From Lojkania enalia (Eukaryota; Ascomycota; Dothideomycetes; Pleosporales): a stretch of DNA of 64,000 nucleotides. Positions 23,183-35,663 of the stretch are shown here, piece after piece. Position 1 is the stretch's first letter. Each line of letters starts with the position of its first letter. Both the position numbers and the translations under genes were made by a program. The notes under the pieces are model-generated. The model worked only from the letters and a program-made list of their open reading frames with translations, was not told the origin of the DNA and searched no databases. The DNA is taken from positions 186,001 through 250,000 of the forward strand of contig ML986588.1 in assembly GCA_010094045.1 (NCBI GenBank), in the 5' to 3' direction.

Positions 23183-25221
23183 ATGTCACCTCCGACCGTT
23201 AGCAAAGCGCAGGTAGACTATCCTAGTACGTGCGACGTCATCAATCTGGGTTGTCATTTACTAATTAGTCATTTGTATAGTCTATGCAGCAACTTTTGGT
23301 ACAAGTCACCACCTCATCGTCGGAGGAGGAGGCGGCGCAGGTCGACACGGCGTAGGAAACAAGATTACCTCGTTCGACTTCAGCTCGAGAGCCCCGACAG
23401 CCGAACCGACCGCTGAAATTGAATTATCGAGAGATGAAGACAGTGTACAATCACTGGCGAACCTTACTACTAGGGACGGCGTCATACTCTTTGCTGGAAT
23501 TAACTCTTCAGAAGAGCAAAGACTGAAAGACAGGAATGACCATTTTAGGACGTTTGAAGTCGTGTTTCCAAAAAACAGGCGGACAAGCAATGCGACCACG
23601 GAAAAGAAATCACTGGGCAAGATAACATTGTTGAGCAAGACTAGTCTGTTCAACCCGCCATCCACTATCAATGGAAAGAAGGACACCTACCAGCGCCTAA
23701 TGCGCTTGTCTCCAGCCAAAAGAAGCGCATCTGGAAATAAGCGAATAGGTGCTATTGCATCGAGTCTAGCAGGGGATGACAATGAGATTGTGGTTTTCAA
23801 CGCGACAACTACCAAGCCGCAAGTTCCAGGAGATATCGTTCAACGCATAGAACTTCAGAAAGGGCATGAGGCGGAGGACTTGGACATTCTTGAACTAGAA
23901 GAGGCAAAATTCAAATTAGCTTATTCTTCCAAACATGACGTCTATGTACAGGACATTCATTATGATTTTGGTAAGCATAGGATTCAGGGCAAAGTTCGTT
24001 CGCCCGAAAAGAAATACACGGTACCATATCCGGATGTGTTCGAAAAGAAGGGACGCTTCGACATTCGGTTCATCCGTTGGTTGTCCCCATCGCATCTCCT
24101 GTTGCTGGCAAACTTGCCAAGAAGAACGGGCGTAGAATTACAAGTGTTGAGGTTATACGGAGACACTATGGGAAGCATTACGTTGCGAAAAAGGTTGCCA
24201 AAGCACGTAAACGCAGCTACCGGTATGGACGTTGCGATCCTGGACTCAGATGCCGAAGGTTCGAATCAAATTATCGTTGCCGTTGGAGGCGCGGATATGT
24301 CCCTTAGGTAAGGAGGAAGCTTTTCTCTATTCCGGGAAAGTCATTTTATTTTGCGGACTTGAAAGCTAATGATTGCATTATAGCATCTTTACTATTGACT
24401 ACGATGGAATGTCTCGTACCTTGAGTACCCTCCATTCATATGCAACTTATCGCGAAGTGCATGCTCAAGGAATCACTAAAGTTTTGTTTTCGCCTTTCTT
24501 CTCGCCGTGGACTGCACCTCAATCGTCGCCACCGAAGAAGCCCGGGGTCCAATATCTCAAATTAGCATCGACATCCTTCGGGCATACTATCTCAGTAGAG
24601 ACGTTCGAGCTCCATCCAATTTCGTCAAAACCCCGGGCGCGCTACGTTCTCTCCACCGCTAGGAGCCGGTTTATGCAGAAAGGGCCCACGTACTTTGTGA
24701 TGGCATTCGTTGTTCTAGTCATAGCGCTATTAGCTCAGTCTGTATTCGATCCCGAGGGCAATTTGACGAAAGGCCTCGTGCCAGAAAATATACGACGTGT
24801 GGTTAGCAGTCACAAGACCCCAGGATTATTGGCGGAAGAAATTCGTGCAGCAGGGGCAAAAGCAGCCCCAGAAGGTATCGAGGTACCAGTAGCAAGAACG
24901 TCTAATCGTATACGCGACTTCCTGCATCTTCATCGTCAAGACGTGCATGAAGACGCCCCGCAGAAAGCCCTCGTAATCCAGCATGATCCTGATTCACTGA
25001 GTACAGAAATCCATGAAGGCAGCGAAGAAGTCATCAAGAAGCACACAGAAGCGAAGAAGTGGGAGGAACTTTCGCAGGCTGAGCGAGCTCGGTGGAAGGA
25101 GAAGCTCACCGATGCAGGAATATGGGCCGTGGAGGAGGGTGAAACTATACTGAAAGGGATATTCTTTGGTCAGATAGGGGGGTTAGTGGGACAAGTGGCA
25201 CAGGGCGTCATCAATGGGTGA
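23183..25221 (+). CDS. SEC12: SEC12, guanine-nucleotide exchange factor for Sar1
   Basis: ER membrane WD40 protein that activates the GTPase Sar1 and so starts COPII coat assembly. Exons 23183-23225, 23281-24307 and 24384-25221 give 635 aa. Exon 1 has only 14 codons; joined to exon 2 it reads VDYPIYAATFGTSHHLIVGG, the first propeller blade of this family. It continues GGGGAGRHGVGNKITSFDFS, which includes the glycine-rich turn before the K-loop region. Later blades include KFKLAYSSKHDVYVQDIHYD and FDIRFIRWLSPSHLLLLA. One transmembrane helix, TYFVMAFVVLVIALLAQSVF, lies near residues 458-478, followed by a luminal tail of about 155 residues rich in Lys/Glu. The topology (cytosolic propeller, single C-terminal anchor, luminal tail) is that of Sec12. 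No HDEL-type signal is seen at the end. Both introns are GT-AG and phase-consistent. Confidence 0.88.
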
Positions 25222-25690
25222 AGCGGTCGCTGGACGTGTGTTAGTGCACGGATGAATGTCTCTGCTGATGAATCCCTGTTCGTCAATACTGGGCCAGATG
25301 TCTGGATACGATTGGTGGAGGCTAGCTTCGCATTCGAAGTTATAAGAGATAGGAAATAATTCATAAACCCAATTGTTCATAGTGACATATACTTTAATTA
25401 CATTATTGCTTCCAAAGTTGCTCACAAAGATGTGCCATGGGAAGTAGAGACCTTATGCCAAGAAATGGACGGTGCGCTTTCCCCAAATAGGCGACCGGCG
25501 AACTTTAAGCTCTGGCCCGTGCACATGAATGCATCTGAGGCCGACTCGTGATGTCGCAGACAGCCAACGGCTTAGATTCCATTCACTATATAAACCCTTC
25601 GCCCTATTCTCCTTCCTCCTTTCTTCCCGTATATGGACGGACTCTTCCCCCTTCCTTTTGCTGCCGTATGCTTCAGGTGAAAGCGGCTAG
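25222..25690. other. Intergenic region between SEC12 and TOR
   Basis: Contains the SEC12 3' flank, which is AT-rich at 25330-25420, and the TOR promoter. No gene is supported. Confidence 0.55.
25587..25593 (+). promoter_or_regulatory. TATA-like element upstream of TOR
   Basis: The string TATATAA lies about 100 nt before the TOR start codon, followed by a pyrimidine-rich stretch that would suit a transcription start region. It was identified by eye only. Confidence 0.4.
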
Positions 25691-28600
25691 ATGGCGCAGC
25701 AGACCCCTATGGAGTCCGCTCTGGACCGGCTGTTCTCAGAGCTCCGTTCAAAGTAAGGAGCTCTCTCTGACGCGTTTTCTTCCCTGAAGATATGTTAAAT
25801 CAGGATAGGAATGATGATATACGACAGAAGGCAGCACACAATCTGCGGCAGAGCGTGGAGTCGACTCATCGAGGTGACAATCCTAGCACTGAGACCTCAC
25901 CATCTAGATGAGCGAAGACTCATACATTACAGAGCTGGCACCGAATACCTTCGCTACCCTCTACAATGGCATTAACTCTCGCATATCGACCTTCATTGTC
26001 TCGGGCAATGATTCCAGTGAACGCATCGGCGGTATATATGCCCTCAACGCCCTCATCGACTTCAAAGGCGACGATGCCGGTCAGAAAACGACTCGCTTCG
26101 CTAGTTACCTCCGAAATGTTATGCGTGGGACAGATACGGCGGCTATGGTTGTGGCGGCCAAGGCTCTAGGGCGATTGGCGAAGCCTGGAGGGACGCTCAC
26201 AGCGGAACTCGTTGAAGCAGAAGTGAAGGGGGCACTTGAATGGCTGCAGCTGGAGCGTTCTGAGAATCGTCGCTTTGCCGCTGTCCTCATCCTTCGCGAA
26301 CTCGCCAAAAACTCGCCAACGCTCATGTATCAGTGGATTGCACAGATATTCGAAGTTATATGGGTCGCTCTACGAGACCCAAAGGTCCTAATACGCGAAT
26401 CCGCCGCCGAAGCGATCAGCGCGTGTTTCGAGATCATTTCGCCAAGAGACTCTCAGATGCGGCAACAGTGGTTTAACAGGGTGTATGACGAGATACTAAA
26501 GGGATTTGCCCAGAACACCAACGAAGCTATACATGGCTCGCTCCTAACAATGAAGGAGCTCTTGGACAAGAGCGTGATGTTTATGAATGAGCAGAAGTAC
26601 AAGGAGACTGTAGAGACCGTCCTCAAGTATCGCGACCATCGAGACGCTTTGGTCCGACGGGAGGTTGTCTTGATCATTCCCATCCTCGCGAGTTACTCGC
26701 CAACCGAGTTTGCGACTAAATACCTCCATCAATGCATGCTCCACTTGCAAGGTCTTATTCGGAAAGACCGAGATCGAGACAAAGCATTTGTTGCAATTGG
26801 TCAAATTGCTAATGCAGTTGGCGTTGCGATCGCTCCTTACTTGGATGGTATTCTCGGATTCATTCAAGAAGGCCTTGTCGCCAAAGCGTAAGTCGCCTGC
26901 CTCCCGTACTCATATTACTTCCCTAACGCATATTTCCAGGCGTAACAGAGGTGCGATCAATGAAGCGCCTATATTCCAGTGTCTCAGTATGATTGCTGCT
27001 GCAGTTGGTCAAGCTCTGAGCAAGAACGTCGAACGGTTGCTTGACCCCATTTTCTCCTGTGGACTGAGTGACGCTCTCTTCCAGGCTCTCGTCGACATGG
27101 CACACTACGTCCCGCCATGTCGACCAATTATTCAAGAGAAGCTTCTGGATCTTCTGAGCCAGATTCTCGCAGGTCGGCATTTCTTACCTCTCGGCAACCC
27201 ATACCAAGGATCTACGCCGCCTCAGATATGGACCCGAGACCATAAGGATCCCCAGCAAATAGCCCAACGAGAAGCAGAGATTGCTCTTGCGCTCCATACT
27301 CTTGGTAGTTTCGATTTTACTGGTCATATTCTCAACGAGTTTGTTCGCGATGTTGCGATTCGCTACGTCGAGGCCGATAATGCAGAAATTCGGAAACGCG
27401 CCGCGTTGACCTGCTGTCAGCTCTTCGTTAAAGATCCTATTGTACATCAAACTAGCACGCACGCAACCAAGGTCGTAGGCGATATTATTGAAAAGCTACT
27501 CACCGTCGGTGTCGGCGATGTAGAAGCTGAGATTCGCTGGGAGGTTCTCATGGCCCTTGATGCTCGCTTTGATCGCCATCTTGGGAAAGCAGACAATGTC
27601 CGAACCTTGTTCCTTGCTCTTAATGATGAGGTATTCAGCATTCGAGAGGCTGCAATGTCTATTATTGGACGACTCACAACAATAAACCCTGCCTATGTTT
27701 TCCCATCTCTCCGCAAGGTTCTCTTGCAGCTCTTGACGGAAGTCAATTATTCGAATAGTCCTCGTAGCAAAGAAGAGAGCGCGAAGCTAATTAGTCACCT
27801 CGTTGGTGCAGCTAACTCACTCATTAAGCCTCTGGTCGATCCAATCATTGCAGTTCTCCTTCCGAAAGCTAAGGAAACGAACCCAGAGGTGGCCTCAACA
27901 ACACTTAAAGCGATTGGAGACCTTGCGACTGTTGGTGGCGAGAGCATGACCAAATATATTCCTGAACTCATGCCAATCGTTCTCGACTTTATGCAGGATC
28001 TCAGCTCCGACTCAAAACGATTTGCTGCGTTACGAGCCCTCGGGCAGCTAGCCACAAACGCTGGTTATGTTATGGAACCGTACAGGGAATATCCCGAACT
28101 AATGAACATTTTGATGACGATCGTGAAAACGGAGCCAGAAGGAGAGCTTCGCCGTGAGACCGTCAAATTAATGGGTACACTCGGCGCGCTAGATCCGGAC
28201 GAGTATCAGAAAATCATGGAGCAGTCCCCTGACAAGCATTTAATTGCAGAATCTCAGGCAGTCACGGATGTCTCGCTCATCATGCAAGGCATAACTCCTT
28301 CCAACGAAGAGTACTATCCGACCATTGTTATAAGCACACTTATGGGCCTGCTGAAAGATACTTCTTTGGCCCAATTCCACTCGTCAGTAGTGGACGCTGT
28401 CATGAATATTTACGCTACCATGGGTTTGAAATGTGTGCCATTCCTGAATCAGGTTGTCCCTGGATTCCTCATGGTCATCCGTGGCGCTCCATTAGGCCGT
28501 GTTGAAGGCTATTTCAACCAACTCAGTCAACTTGTTCGGATTGTTCGCCAGCACATTCGTCCCTACCTTCCTAGTATTCTGACCACAATCAAAGAATTCT

Positions 28601-31600
28601 GGAGTAGCAATACCCAACTTCAAGCAACAATTTTGTCGCTTATTGAAGCGATTGCTCGGTCATTGGAGGGAGAGTTCAAGGTGTATTTAGCTGATGTCCT
28701 TCCACTAATGCTGGGGGTTTTGGATCAAGAGCAGAGTGGCAAGCGCTCGCCCTCTGAGCGGGTTTTGCACGCGTTCCTTATTTTTGGAGCCAGTGCAGAG
28801 GAATATATGCATCTAATCATACCAGTAATGGTGAAGATGTTCGACAAACCAGGACAACCACCAGCTATCCGAAAGCAAGCAATTGAGACCCTCGGTCGAT
28901 TGTCAAAGCAAGTCAATATCTCAGAATTTGCAGCACGGATCATCCATCCTCTCTGCCGAATCCTTTCAGGCAATGACCAGTCTCTCAAACAGACAGCACT
29001 TGAGACTCTGTGCGCTCTTATATTCCAGCTCGGGACCGACTATACCCACTTTATCCCAACCGTCAACAAGATCTTGGTCCAACACAAGGTCCCACATTCC
29101 AATTATGCGCTCATCGTTTCAAAGCTACAGAAGGGCGAACCATTACCCCAAGATCTTAGTCCTGACGAACGTTACGGCGAAGATGACGAGGATTTGAACC
29201 CTGCCGAAATTCTCACGAAGAAACTCGCCGTCAACCAGCAGCATTTGAAGCAAGCTTGGGAGGCTTCCTCGAAAACTACGAGAGAAGATTGGGTTGAGTG
29301 GATGAGGCGCTTCAGCGTTGAACTACTGAGAGAATCTCCACAGCAGGCCCTTCGAGCATGCACTCCACTCGCCAGCATCTACAACCCAATCGCAAGGAGT
29401 CTCTTCAACTCCGCTTTCGTCTCGTGCTGGACGGAGCTGTATGACCAATACCAGGAAGAGCTTGTACGGTCTATTGAAACGGCGCTCACATCGCCGAATA
29501 TTCCTCCAGAGATCTTGCAGATTCTTCTTAATCTAGCAGAGTTCATGGAGCATGATGACAAAGCGCTCCCCATCGATGTTCGAATACTTGGAATGTATGC
29601 TGGGAAGTGTCATGCTTTCGCTAAGGCTTTGCACTACAAAGAGCTTGAGTTCAATGCTGAGCAGAATGCCAGCGCTGTTGAAGCCCTTATCTCCATTAAT
29701 AACCAACTCCAGCAAACTGATGCCGCCTTTGGTATCTTGCGTAAGGCGCAAGGCTACCAAGATGTCGAGCTCAAGGAGACGTGGTTTGAGAAGCTGCAGA
29801 AGTGGGAAGAAGCATTGACATCCTATCAACGGCGTGAGAGAGAGGAGCCGGACTCTTTCGAAATCACTATGGGTAAGATGCGCTGCTTGCATGCTCTCGG
29901 AGAATGGGATCTTCTTTCGATCCTCTCGAAGGAAAAATGGGCGAATGCTTCCCAGGAATATCGCAAGGCTATCGCACCCCTCGCCGCCACAGCCGCTTGG
30001 GGATTGGGCAAGTTTTCTGACATGGATGCGTACCTTAGCGTCATGAAGGAACATTCACCTGACAGGGCTTTCTTCGCCTCTATTCTCAATATCCATAACA
30101 ACCGATTTGAGATTGCTATGGAAGAAATCACCAAAGCAAGAAAGGGCCTCGATACAGAACTCAGCTCGCTCCTAGGCGAATCCTATCAGCGTGCTTATCT
30201 TCCGATGATTCGAGTCCAGATGTTGGCCGAGCTAGAGGAGATTATTCAATACAAGCAAAATGATGCGAACCTTGAAAAGCAGGCTAGTATGCGAAAGACC
30301 TGGATGAAGCGTCTCAAAGGTCTACAACCTAATCCTGAAGTGTGGCAACGGATGATGAAAGTGCGGAAGCTCGTCATCGGTCCACAAGAGAGCATGGATA
30401 TGTGGATCAAGTATATGAACCTCTGTCGCAAGAATCAGCGCCATGGTCTAGCTGAGAAAGCGCTACAAATGCTACTGGACGCTGACAACGTGAATGTTTT
30501 CGAACACATGCGAGAACACGCCAACGAAATCCCGTATCCAGTGTCCTATGCCGCCTTCAAGTTCATGTGGGCTACTCCGAACTATCAGCAAGAAGCGCTT
30601 GATTCACTCAAAGAATTTACCGCTCGATTGTCCGATGATCTTGCTATTAGATCTCGAGCGGCATCCAACCCAATGATGGCACCCAACGGAATTAACGGCA
30701 TGAGCAATGGACATATCAGCCTAATGAACCCCTTCGCCGTTACCAATGGAGTTAATGGTGTCAACGGAATAAATGGGTCCAGTCTACTTAATGGTTCCTC
30801 CAACTTGCCCACGGACTTGGCTGACTGCCATCGCCTTCTTGCGAAGTGTTACCTTAAGCAAGGAGACTGGCAATCTGAAATGCACCATGGAGAATGGGAG
30901 CACGATCAGGTCCATGAGATCTTATCCGCTTATGCTGCAGCCACTCGGTACAATCAAAACTGGTATAAGGCCTGGCACTCTTGGGCCCTTGCCAATTTCG
31001 AAGTTGTCAACTCAATTACTTCACAGGCCGATCGAGAGACGACTGAGATTCCGTCTAACGTAGTTCATGATCATGTGCTCCCTGCTATACATGGCTTCTT
31101 CAAGTCGATTGCTTTGTCATCATCAAGCTCCCTTCAGGATACCCTTCGCTTGCTCACGCTCTGGTTCAGCCACGGTGGTTTACCGGACGTCAACCGGACC
31201 ATCACCGAAGGTACCAAAACTGTACCAATTGAGACCTGGTTGGAGGTCATACCACAGCTGCTTGCCCGCATTAATCAGCCAAACCCCACAGTTCGCCAGT
31301 CGATCCACCAGCTGCTCATCGAGGTTGGGAAAGCACATCCACAGGCTTTGGTGTTCCCCTTGACTGTTACAATGAAGTCTGATGTGTCACGGCGTTCCCG
31401 ATCGGCAAAGGAACTCATGGAAGCCATGCGCGAGCACTCGCCCCGGCTTGTCGAACAGGCTGATCTCGTCAGTCATGAACTGATCCGTATAGCTGTCTTA
31501 TGGCACGAGCAGTGGCACGAGGGCCTCGAAGAGGCGTCGAGGCTTTATTTTGGTGATCATAATATCGAAGGAATGTTTGCGACTCTAGCGCCATTGCACG

Positions 31601-33104
31601 CAATGATCGACAAAGGCCCAGAGACGCTGAGAGAAATCTCTTTCATTCAGTCATTCGGACGGGAGTTACAAGAGGCCCGCGATTGGTGCAACACATTCCG
31701 TACATCTGGAGAAATGGGTGATCTAAACCAGGCTTGGGATCTATACTACCAAGTGTTCCGCAAAATTGCCCGTCAACTCCCGTCACTGATGACCTTGGAA
31801 CTCCAGTACGTCTCACCGAAACTTAAGGAAGCTACAGATCTAGAACTTGCCGTCCCCGGTACGTACCAAGCCGGAAAACCCGTCATTCGCATCATGTCCT
31901 TCGATCCAGTGGCGACCGTCATCCAATCCAAACAGCGCCCTAGGAAATTAGAGATGAGAGGCAGCGATGGCAAAGCACATACACATATCCTGAAAGGCCA
32001 TGAGGATATTCGCCAGGATGAGCGTGTTATGCAATTGTTCGGCCTTTGCAATGCATTACTCATGAACGACACTGAATGTCGCAAACGACATTTGAACATT
32101 CAACGCTACGCTGCGGTTCCGTTGTCTACCCAATCGGGTCTCCTCGGATTTGTGCCAAACAGTGATACGCTGCACGTTCTCATCCGCGAATACCGCGACA
32201 GCCGCAAGATCTTACTCAATATCGAACACCGTATTATGCTTCAGATGGCTCCAGATTACGACTGTCTTACTCTGATGCAAAAGGTCGAGGTGTTTGGGTA
32301 CGCTCTTGACAATACGACCGGCCAAGATCTCTACCGCGTCTTATGGTTAAAGAGCAAGAGCTCCGAGGCTTGGCTTGATAGGCGTACAAACTATACTCGG
32401 TCACTCGCGGTCATGTCCATGGTTGGCTACATCCTCGGCCTAGGCGATCGGCACCCATCGAACCTTATGCTTGACAGAGTTACTGGCAAGATCATTCACA
32501 TCGACTTTGGAGACTGCTTCGAGGTTGCTATGCATCGCGAAAAGTATCCCGAGCGCGTACCATTCCGGCTTACGCGGATGTTAACCTATGCTATGGAAGT
32601 GAGCAACATTGAAGGCAGCTATAGAACAACCTGTGAGCATGTGATGAGAGTCTTGCGGACCAACAAAGAGTCCGTAATGGCGGTCCTCGAAGCTGTAAGT
32701 GCAACTACGAATGGCTTTATAAACACCGCTAACATTTGATCTAGTTCATTCACGATCCTCTTCTTACTTGGAGGCTAGGCAATCGCGAGTCGCCTCGCGA
32801 ACCTTCCTTCCATTCTGAACGCCGCGCCTCAATCATTGGAGATGCCGAGCGAGATATGAGCTCTCTCGTCCGCGGCCGTCACCGGTCAAGCGTTGCTCCT
32901 CATGCCAACGAAAACGAAGCAAGAGAAGTACAAAACGCTCGTGCTCTGCAAGTTCTGGCACGAGTCAAGGAGAAGTTGACTGGCCGTGACTTCAAACCGC
33001 ACGAGGAGCTGAATGTGTTTTCTCAAGTGGAACGATTGATCAAGGAGGCAACGAATCTCGAGAATCTCTGTCAGCACTACATTGGTTGGTGCAGCTTCTG
33101 GTAA
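25691..33104 (+). CDS. TOR: TOR (target of rapamycin) protein kinase
   Basis: Catalytic subunit of TORC1/TORC2, the master Ser/Thr kinase of nutrient and growth signalling. Exons 25691-25752, 25809-25873, 25933-26887, 26940-32694 and 32745-33104 give 2398 aa. HEAT repeats fill the N-terminal half. FAT domain follows, then the FRB at about residues 1880-1980 with EEASRLYFGDHNIEGMF and LNQAWDLYYQVFRKI. The residues known to contact rapamycin-FKBP12 are kept: Ser1928 (in REISFIQ) and Trp1960. The kinase domain has GHEDIRQDERVMQLFG, catalytic GLGDRHPSNLML (D2197) and IIHIDFGD. The FATC tail ends HYIGWCSFW. The first exons are short: exon 2 uses the acceptor at GATAG (25807-25808), which alone keeps the frame for KNDDIRQKAAHNLRQSVEST. 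The intron before exon 3 ends at 25932, so MSEDSYIT is intronic. An Asn-Gly-rich insert (about residues 1611-1650) interrupts the FAT domain. No second TOR is present in the window. Confidence 0.95.
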
Positions 33105-33441
33105 ATTGAAAAAAACATCGCGCTATAAAGGTTCTTGTCATCAATAGCATTGGAGGGAAATCGGTCATAGCATTTTGCTTGGATGTGGATACAAAGGTTA
33201 CAGGATATGGCGATCTAGTCACGGGTGCGATGCGGCTTTTTTGGTTGGACCTGGGTACAGTTCGGTTGAGACGTGTACGCGTCTATTTCAGCGGCATTTG
33301 ATGGAGCTCTGGGAATTCGGATAGAACTTTGATGTATCATAGAATATGCCTTCTCTATTAGCACGAGGAATTTTCCTATGCAACATTAATTGACTTCCAT
33401 GATTAAGACTATCATTCTCTACAATGCCTTGAGACACCCTC

Positions 33442-33469
33442 CGCCCAACGGCTGGAGGCCGGTTAACCG
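33442..33469 (+). promoter_or_regulatory. Copy 1 of a repeated element with palindrome CGGTTAACCG
   Basis: The element starts CGCCCAACGGC and ends with the perfect 10-bp palindrome CGGTTAACCG. CGG-N4-CCG has the shape of an inverted half-site pair for a fungal Zn(II)2Cys6 regulator. It is about 540 nt upstream of the transporter start. The function is inferred from shape and repetition. Confidence 0.35.
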
Positions 33470-33564
33470 CCTCTTCCATTTGCCCAGGGTATTTTCCTTC
33501 GAAGCGCATCTAGAATCTCAACTATCAACAAAATAATTTCTGGGCGATTCCTAGAGATGGACTA

Positions 33565-33593
33565 CGCCCAACGCCTTAGAGGCCGATTAACCG
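33565..33593 (+). promoter_or_regulatory. Copy 2 of the repeated element (CGATTAACCG)
   Basis: Starts CGCCCAACGCC and ends GAGGCCGATTAACCG, matching copy 1 in most positions but with one half-site changed from CGG to CGA. It lies about 95 nt downstream of copy 1 and about 410 nt before the transporter start codon. Confidence 0.35.
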
Positions 33594-34003
33594 AACTTGG
33601 TGCGCACTACGGCCCGAGGGCCATGCAGATTTTCTCGCTGATGATTCCACAACATCCGAGCTAATGCAGCCACGCGCCTCATCAGCGCAGTGTCCAGCGG
33701 AATTGGAAGGATTGGCGGCGTGGGGCCTGGCCTTTTATCTCCCCAGTTCCCCAATGCGTAACTGCAACATATCCGTCTGCTGTTCTCCTACCGACGTCAA
33801 AGTCAAACAGTAGTGGCACGAGATTCAGGCTGCTACGTCATTCTTAGACTCACAGGCCGACGTTGCCGCAGCTGCATCGCTAGCTACTTGGATGTATCGA
33901 ATCTGTGACTTCGTGATCGACAATTGTTATCGCTACTAAACACCCTCTAACCCCACTCCAAGAAATCTATCTTGCAAACTCTATCTACCTGAGAAAACCT
34001 CAA

Positions 34004-35663
34004 ATGTATGAGAGATCAACCGAACTAGGGATTGAGCGAGGCACAAGGCCTACATCAAACGGCTCGGATTCCAGCTCGGCGGAGAGGCTACAATGGCGCA
34101 ATCAACCGCCGCTTCATACGCCGAATTTCGAGGTGTTGAACCCGTTTGAAGACCAGTTTCTACAGCTCGAAAAGACCGAGGACACGAGCGAGAGGGGGCC
34201 AAGCAGGACGAGTGATGAGCCAGTGGAGGTTCGAGAAACCAAAGAGGACCATAGGGGAGCGGAAATTGGACAGGGGGTCGAGGAGGATGCGCGGGAGAAG
34301 GGAAAGTTGATATTGAGCTTTCGGGAGAGAATCAGACATTTTACTTGGACTTGGTTTACTATGACAATGGCAACTGGAGGTATCGCTAATGCTTTGTATA
34401 CTGGTATGTTCAGCACCCCCATGTTAATAGTTTCGCCGCGGCTAACGGGTTCCAGTACCTTTCCGCTTCCATGGACTGTATGCATTAGGCTGCATATTCT
34501 TCATCTTAAACATGGTGCTCTTTGCTTTTAATGTTGTCATGATTGGACTTAGGTTTTATTTCTATCCAAGGACTTTTAAAGCGAGCTTTTTGCATCCTAC
34601 CGAGAGCTTATTCATTCCTGCTTCTGTTATCAGCTTTGGAACGATTTTGATCAACATTACCCAATATGGAGTTGACTATACGGGGTATTGGCTAGAGAAG
34701 ACCATGGCGGTCATGTATTGGATTGATTGCGGGTTGGCTATTGTGTTTTCTATTGGGATTTATTTAATCATGTAAGTCTTCCATTTTCCTTGTTGCTGTC
34801 CTCTAAAATATTACCACCGCCGATACTCATTGCGTTGTAGGTGGTCCACCCAGACCTTCACCATCTCGCAAATGACGCCGGTCTGGATCTTCCCGGCGTA
34901 TCCTCTCTTAATTATTGGACCTCACGCAGGCAATCTTTCGGCAAAGATTAGCGATCCTGTCCGTGCTTTGAACGTCATTGTCTCCGGCTACGTCATACAA
35001 GGCATAGGCTTCCTCGTATCGCTCATGATCTACTCGGCTTTCCTCTACCGCCTAATGACTCAAAAACTCCCCAAAGAGTCACTGCGTCCCGGCATGTTCA
35101 TCTCGGTCGGTCCCTCCGGCTTCACCATCGCAGGCATCGTAAACATGGGCCAGACCATCCCCAAAGTCGTCTCAAAGGACTTTATGGGCCCCGGAATGGG
35201 CGAGTTTGCGGGGAAAGTAAGCATGATTTGTGCGAATTGGATGGGTCTCTGGCTCTGGGGTCTCGCGTTCTGGTTCTTCTTCGTCTCGGTTGGGGCACAT
35301 TGGTCGTGCGCTGCGCGTGGGAAGATGGACTTCGCCATGACGTGGTACTCCTTTATCTTTCCGAACACTGCGCTCACGACCGCGACGTTTGCTGTTGCAA
35401 GGGCCTTAAATGGGAACAGGCCGATACAGTATATTGGGTGTGCGATGACCATTGGGATAATTTTGGTGTGGTTCTTTGTGTTTGGGATGATGATTAGGGC
35501 GGTGTGGTTAAAGCAGATTCTCTGGCCGCAGAAACAGGAGGATCGGACCGAGGGTGGATGGACGGCGCCGAGTAGCGAGGCGCAGGCAAGGAGGCTGAGA
35601 GAGGCTGGCGAGGAGGGAATGTGGAGGACTCTTAGCCGAAGAAGTAGAAGTAGGAGGCGCTGA
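34004..35663 (+). CDS. TDT/SLAC1-family anion transporter (Mae1-like)
   Basis: Membrane transporter of the tellurite-resistance/dicarboxylate transporter family, whose fungal members move malate and related C4-dicarboxylates (Mae1) or sulfite (Ssu1). Exons 34004-34403, 34456-34771 and 34841-35663 give 512 aa. A charged, cytosolic N-terminal region of about 115 residues precedes the first helix. The membrane part begins [20 protein letters not shown] and continues [20 protein letters not shown]. Other blocks include [38 protein letters not shown] and [18 protein letters not shown]. About ten hydrophobic segments are visible, as expected for the fold. The C terminus is Arg/Ser-rich. The motifs look closer to the Mae1/dicarboxylate branch than to Ssu1, but the substrate is not proven. 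All joins are in phase. The upstream repeated CGG-type elements may regulate it. Confidence 0.85.

Larger units (their letters stand above)
33105..34003. other. Intergenic region between TOR and the transporter
   Basis: About 900 nt, no gene supported. It should contain the TOR 3' flank and the promoter of the following transporter. Two similar copies of a 28-29-nt element at 33442 and 33565 are listed separately. Confidence 0.55.
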
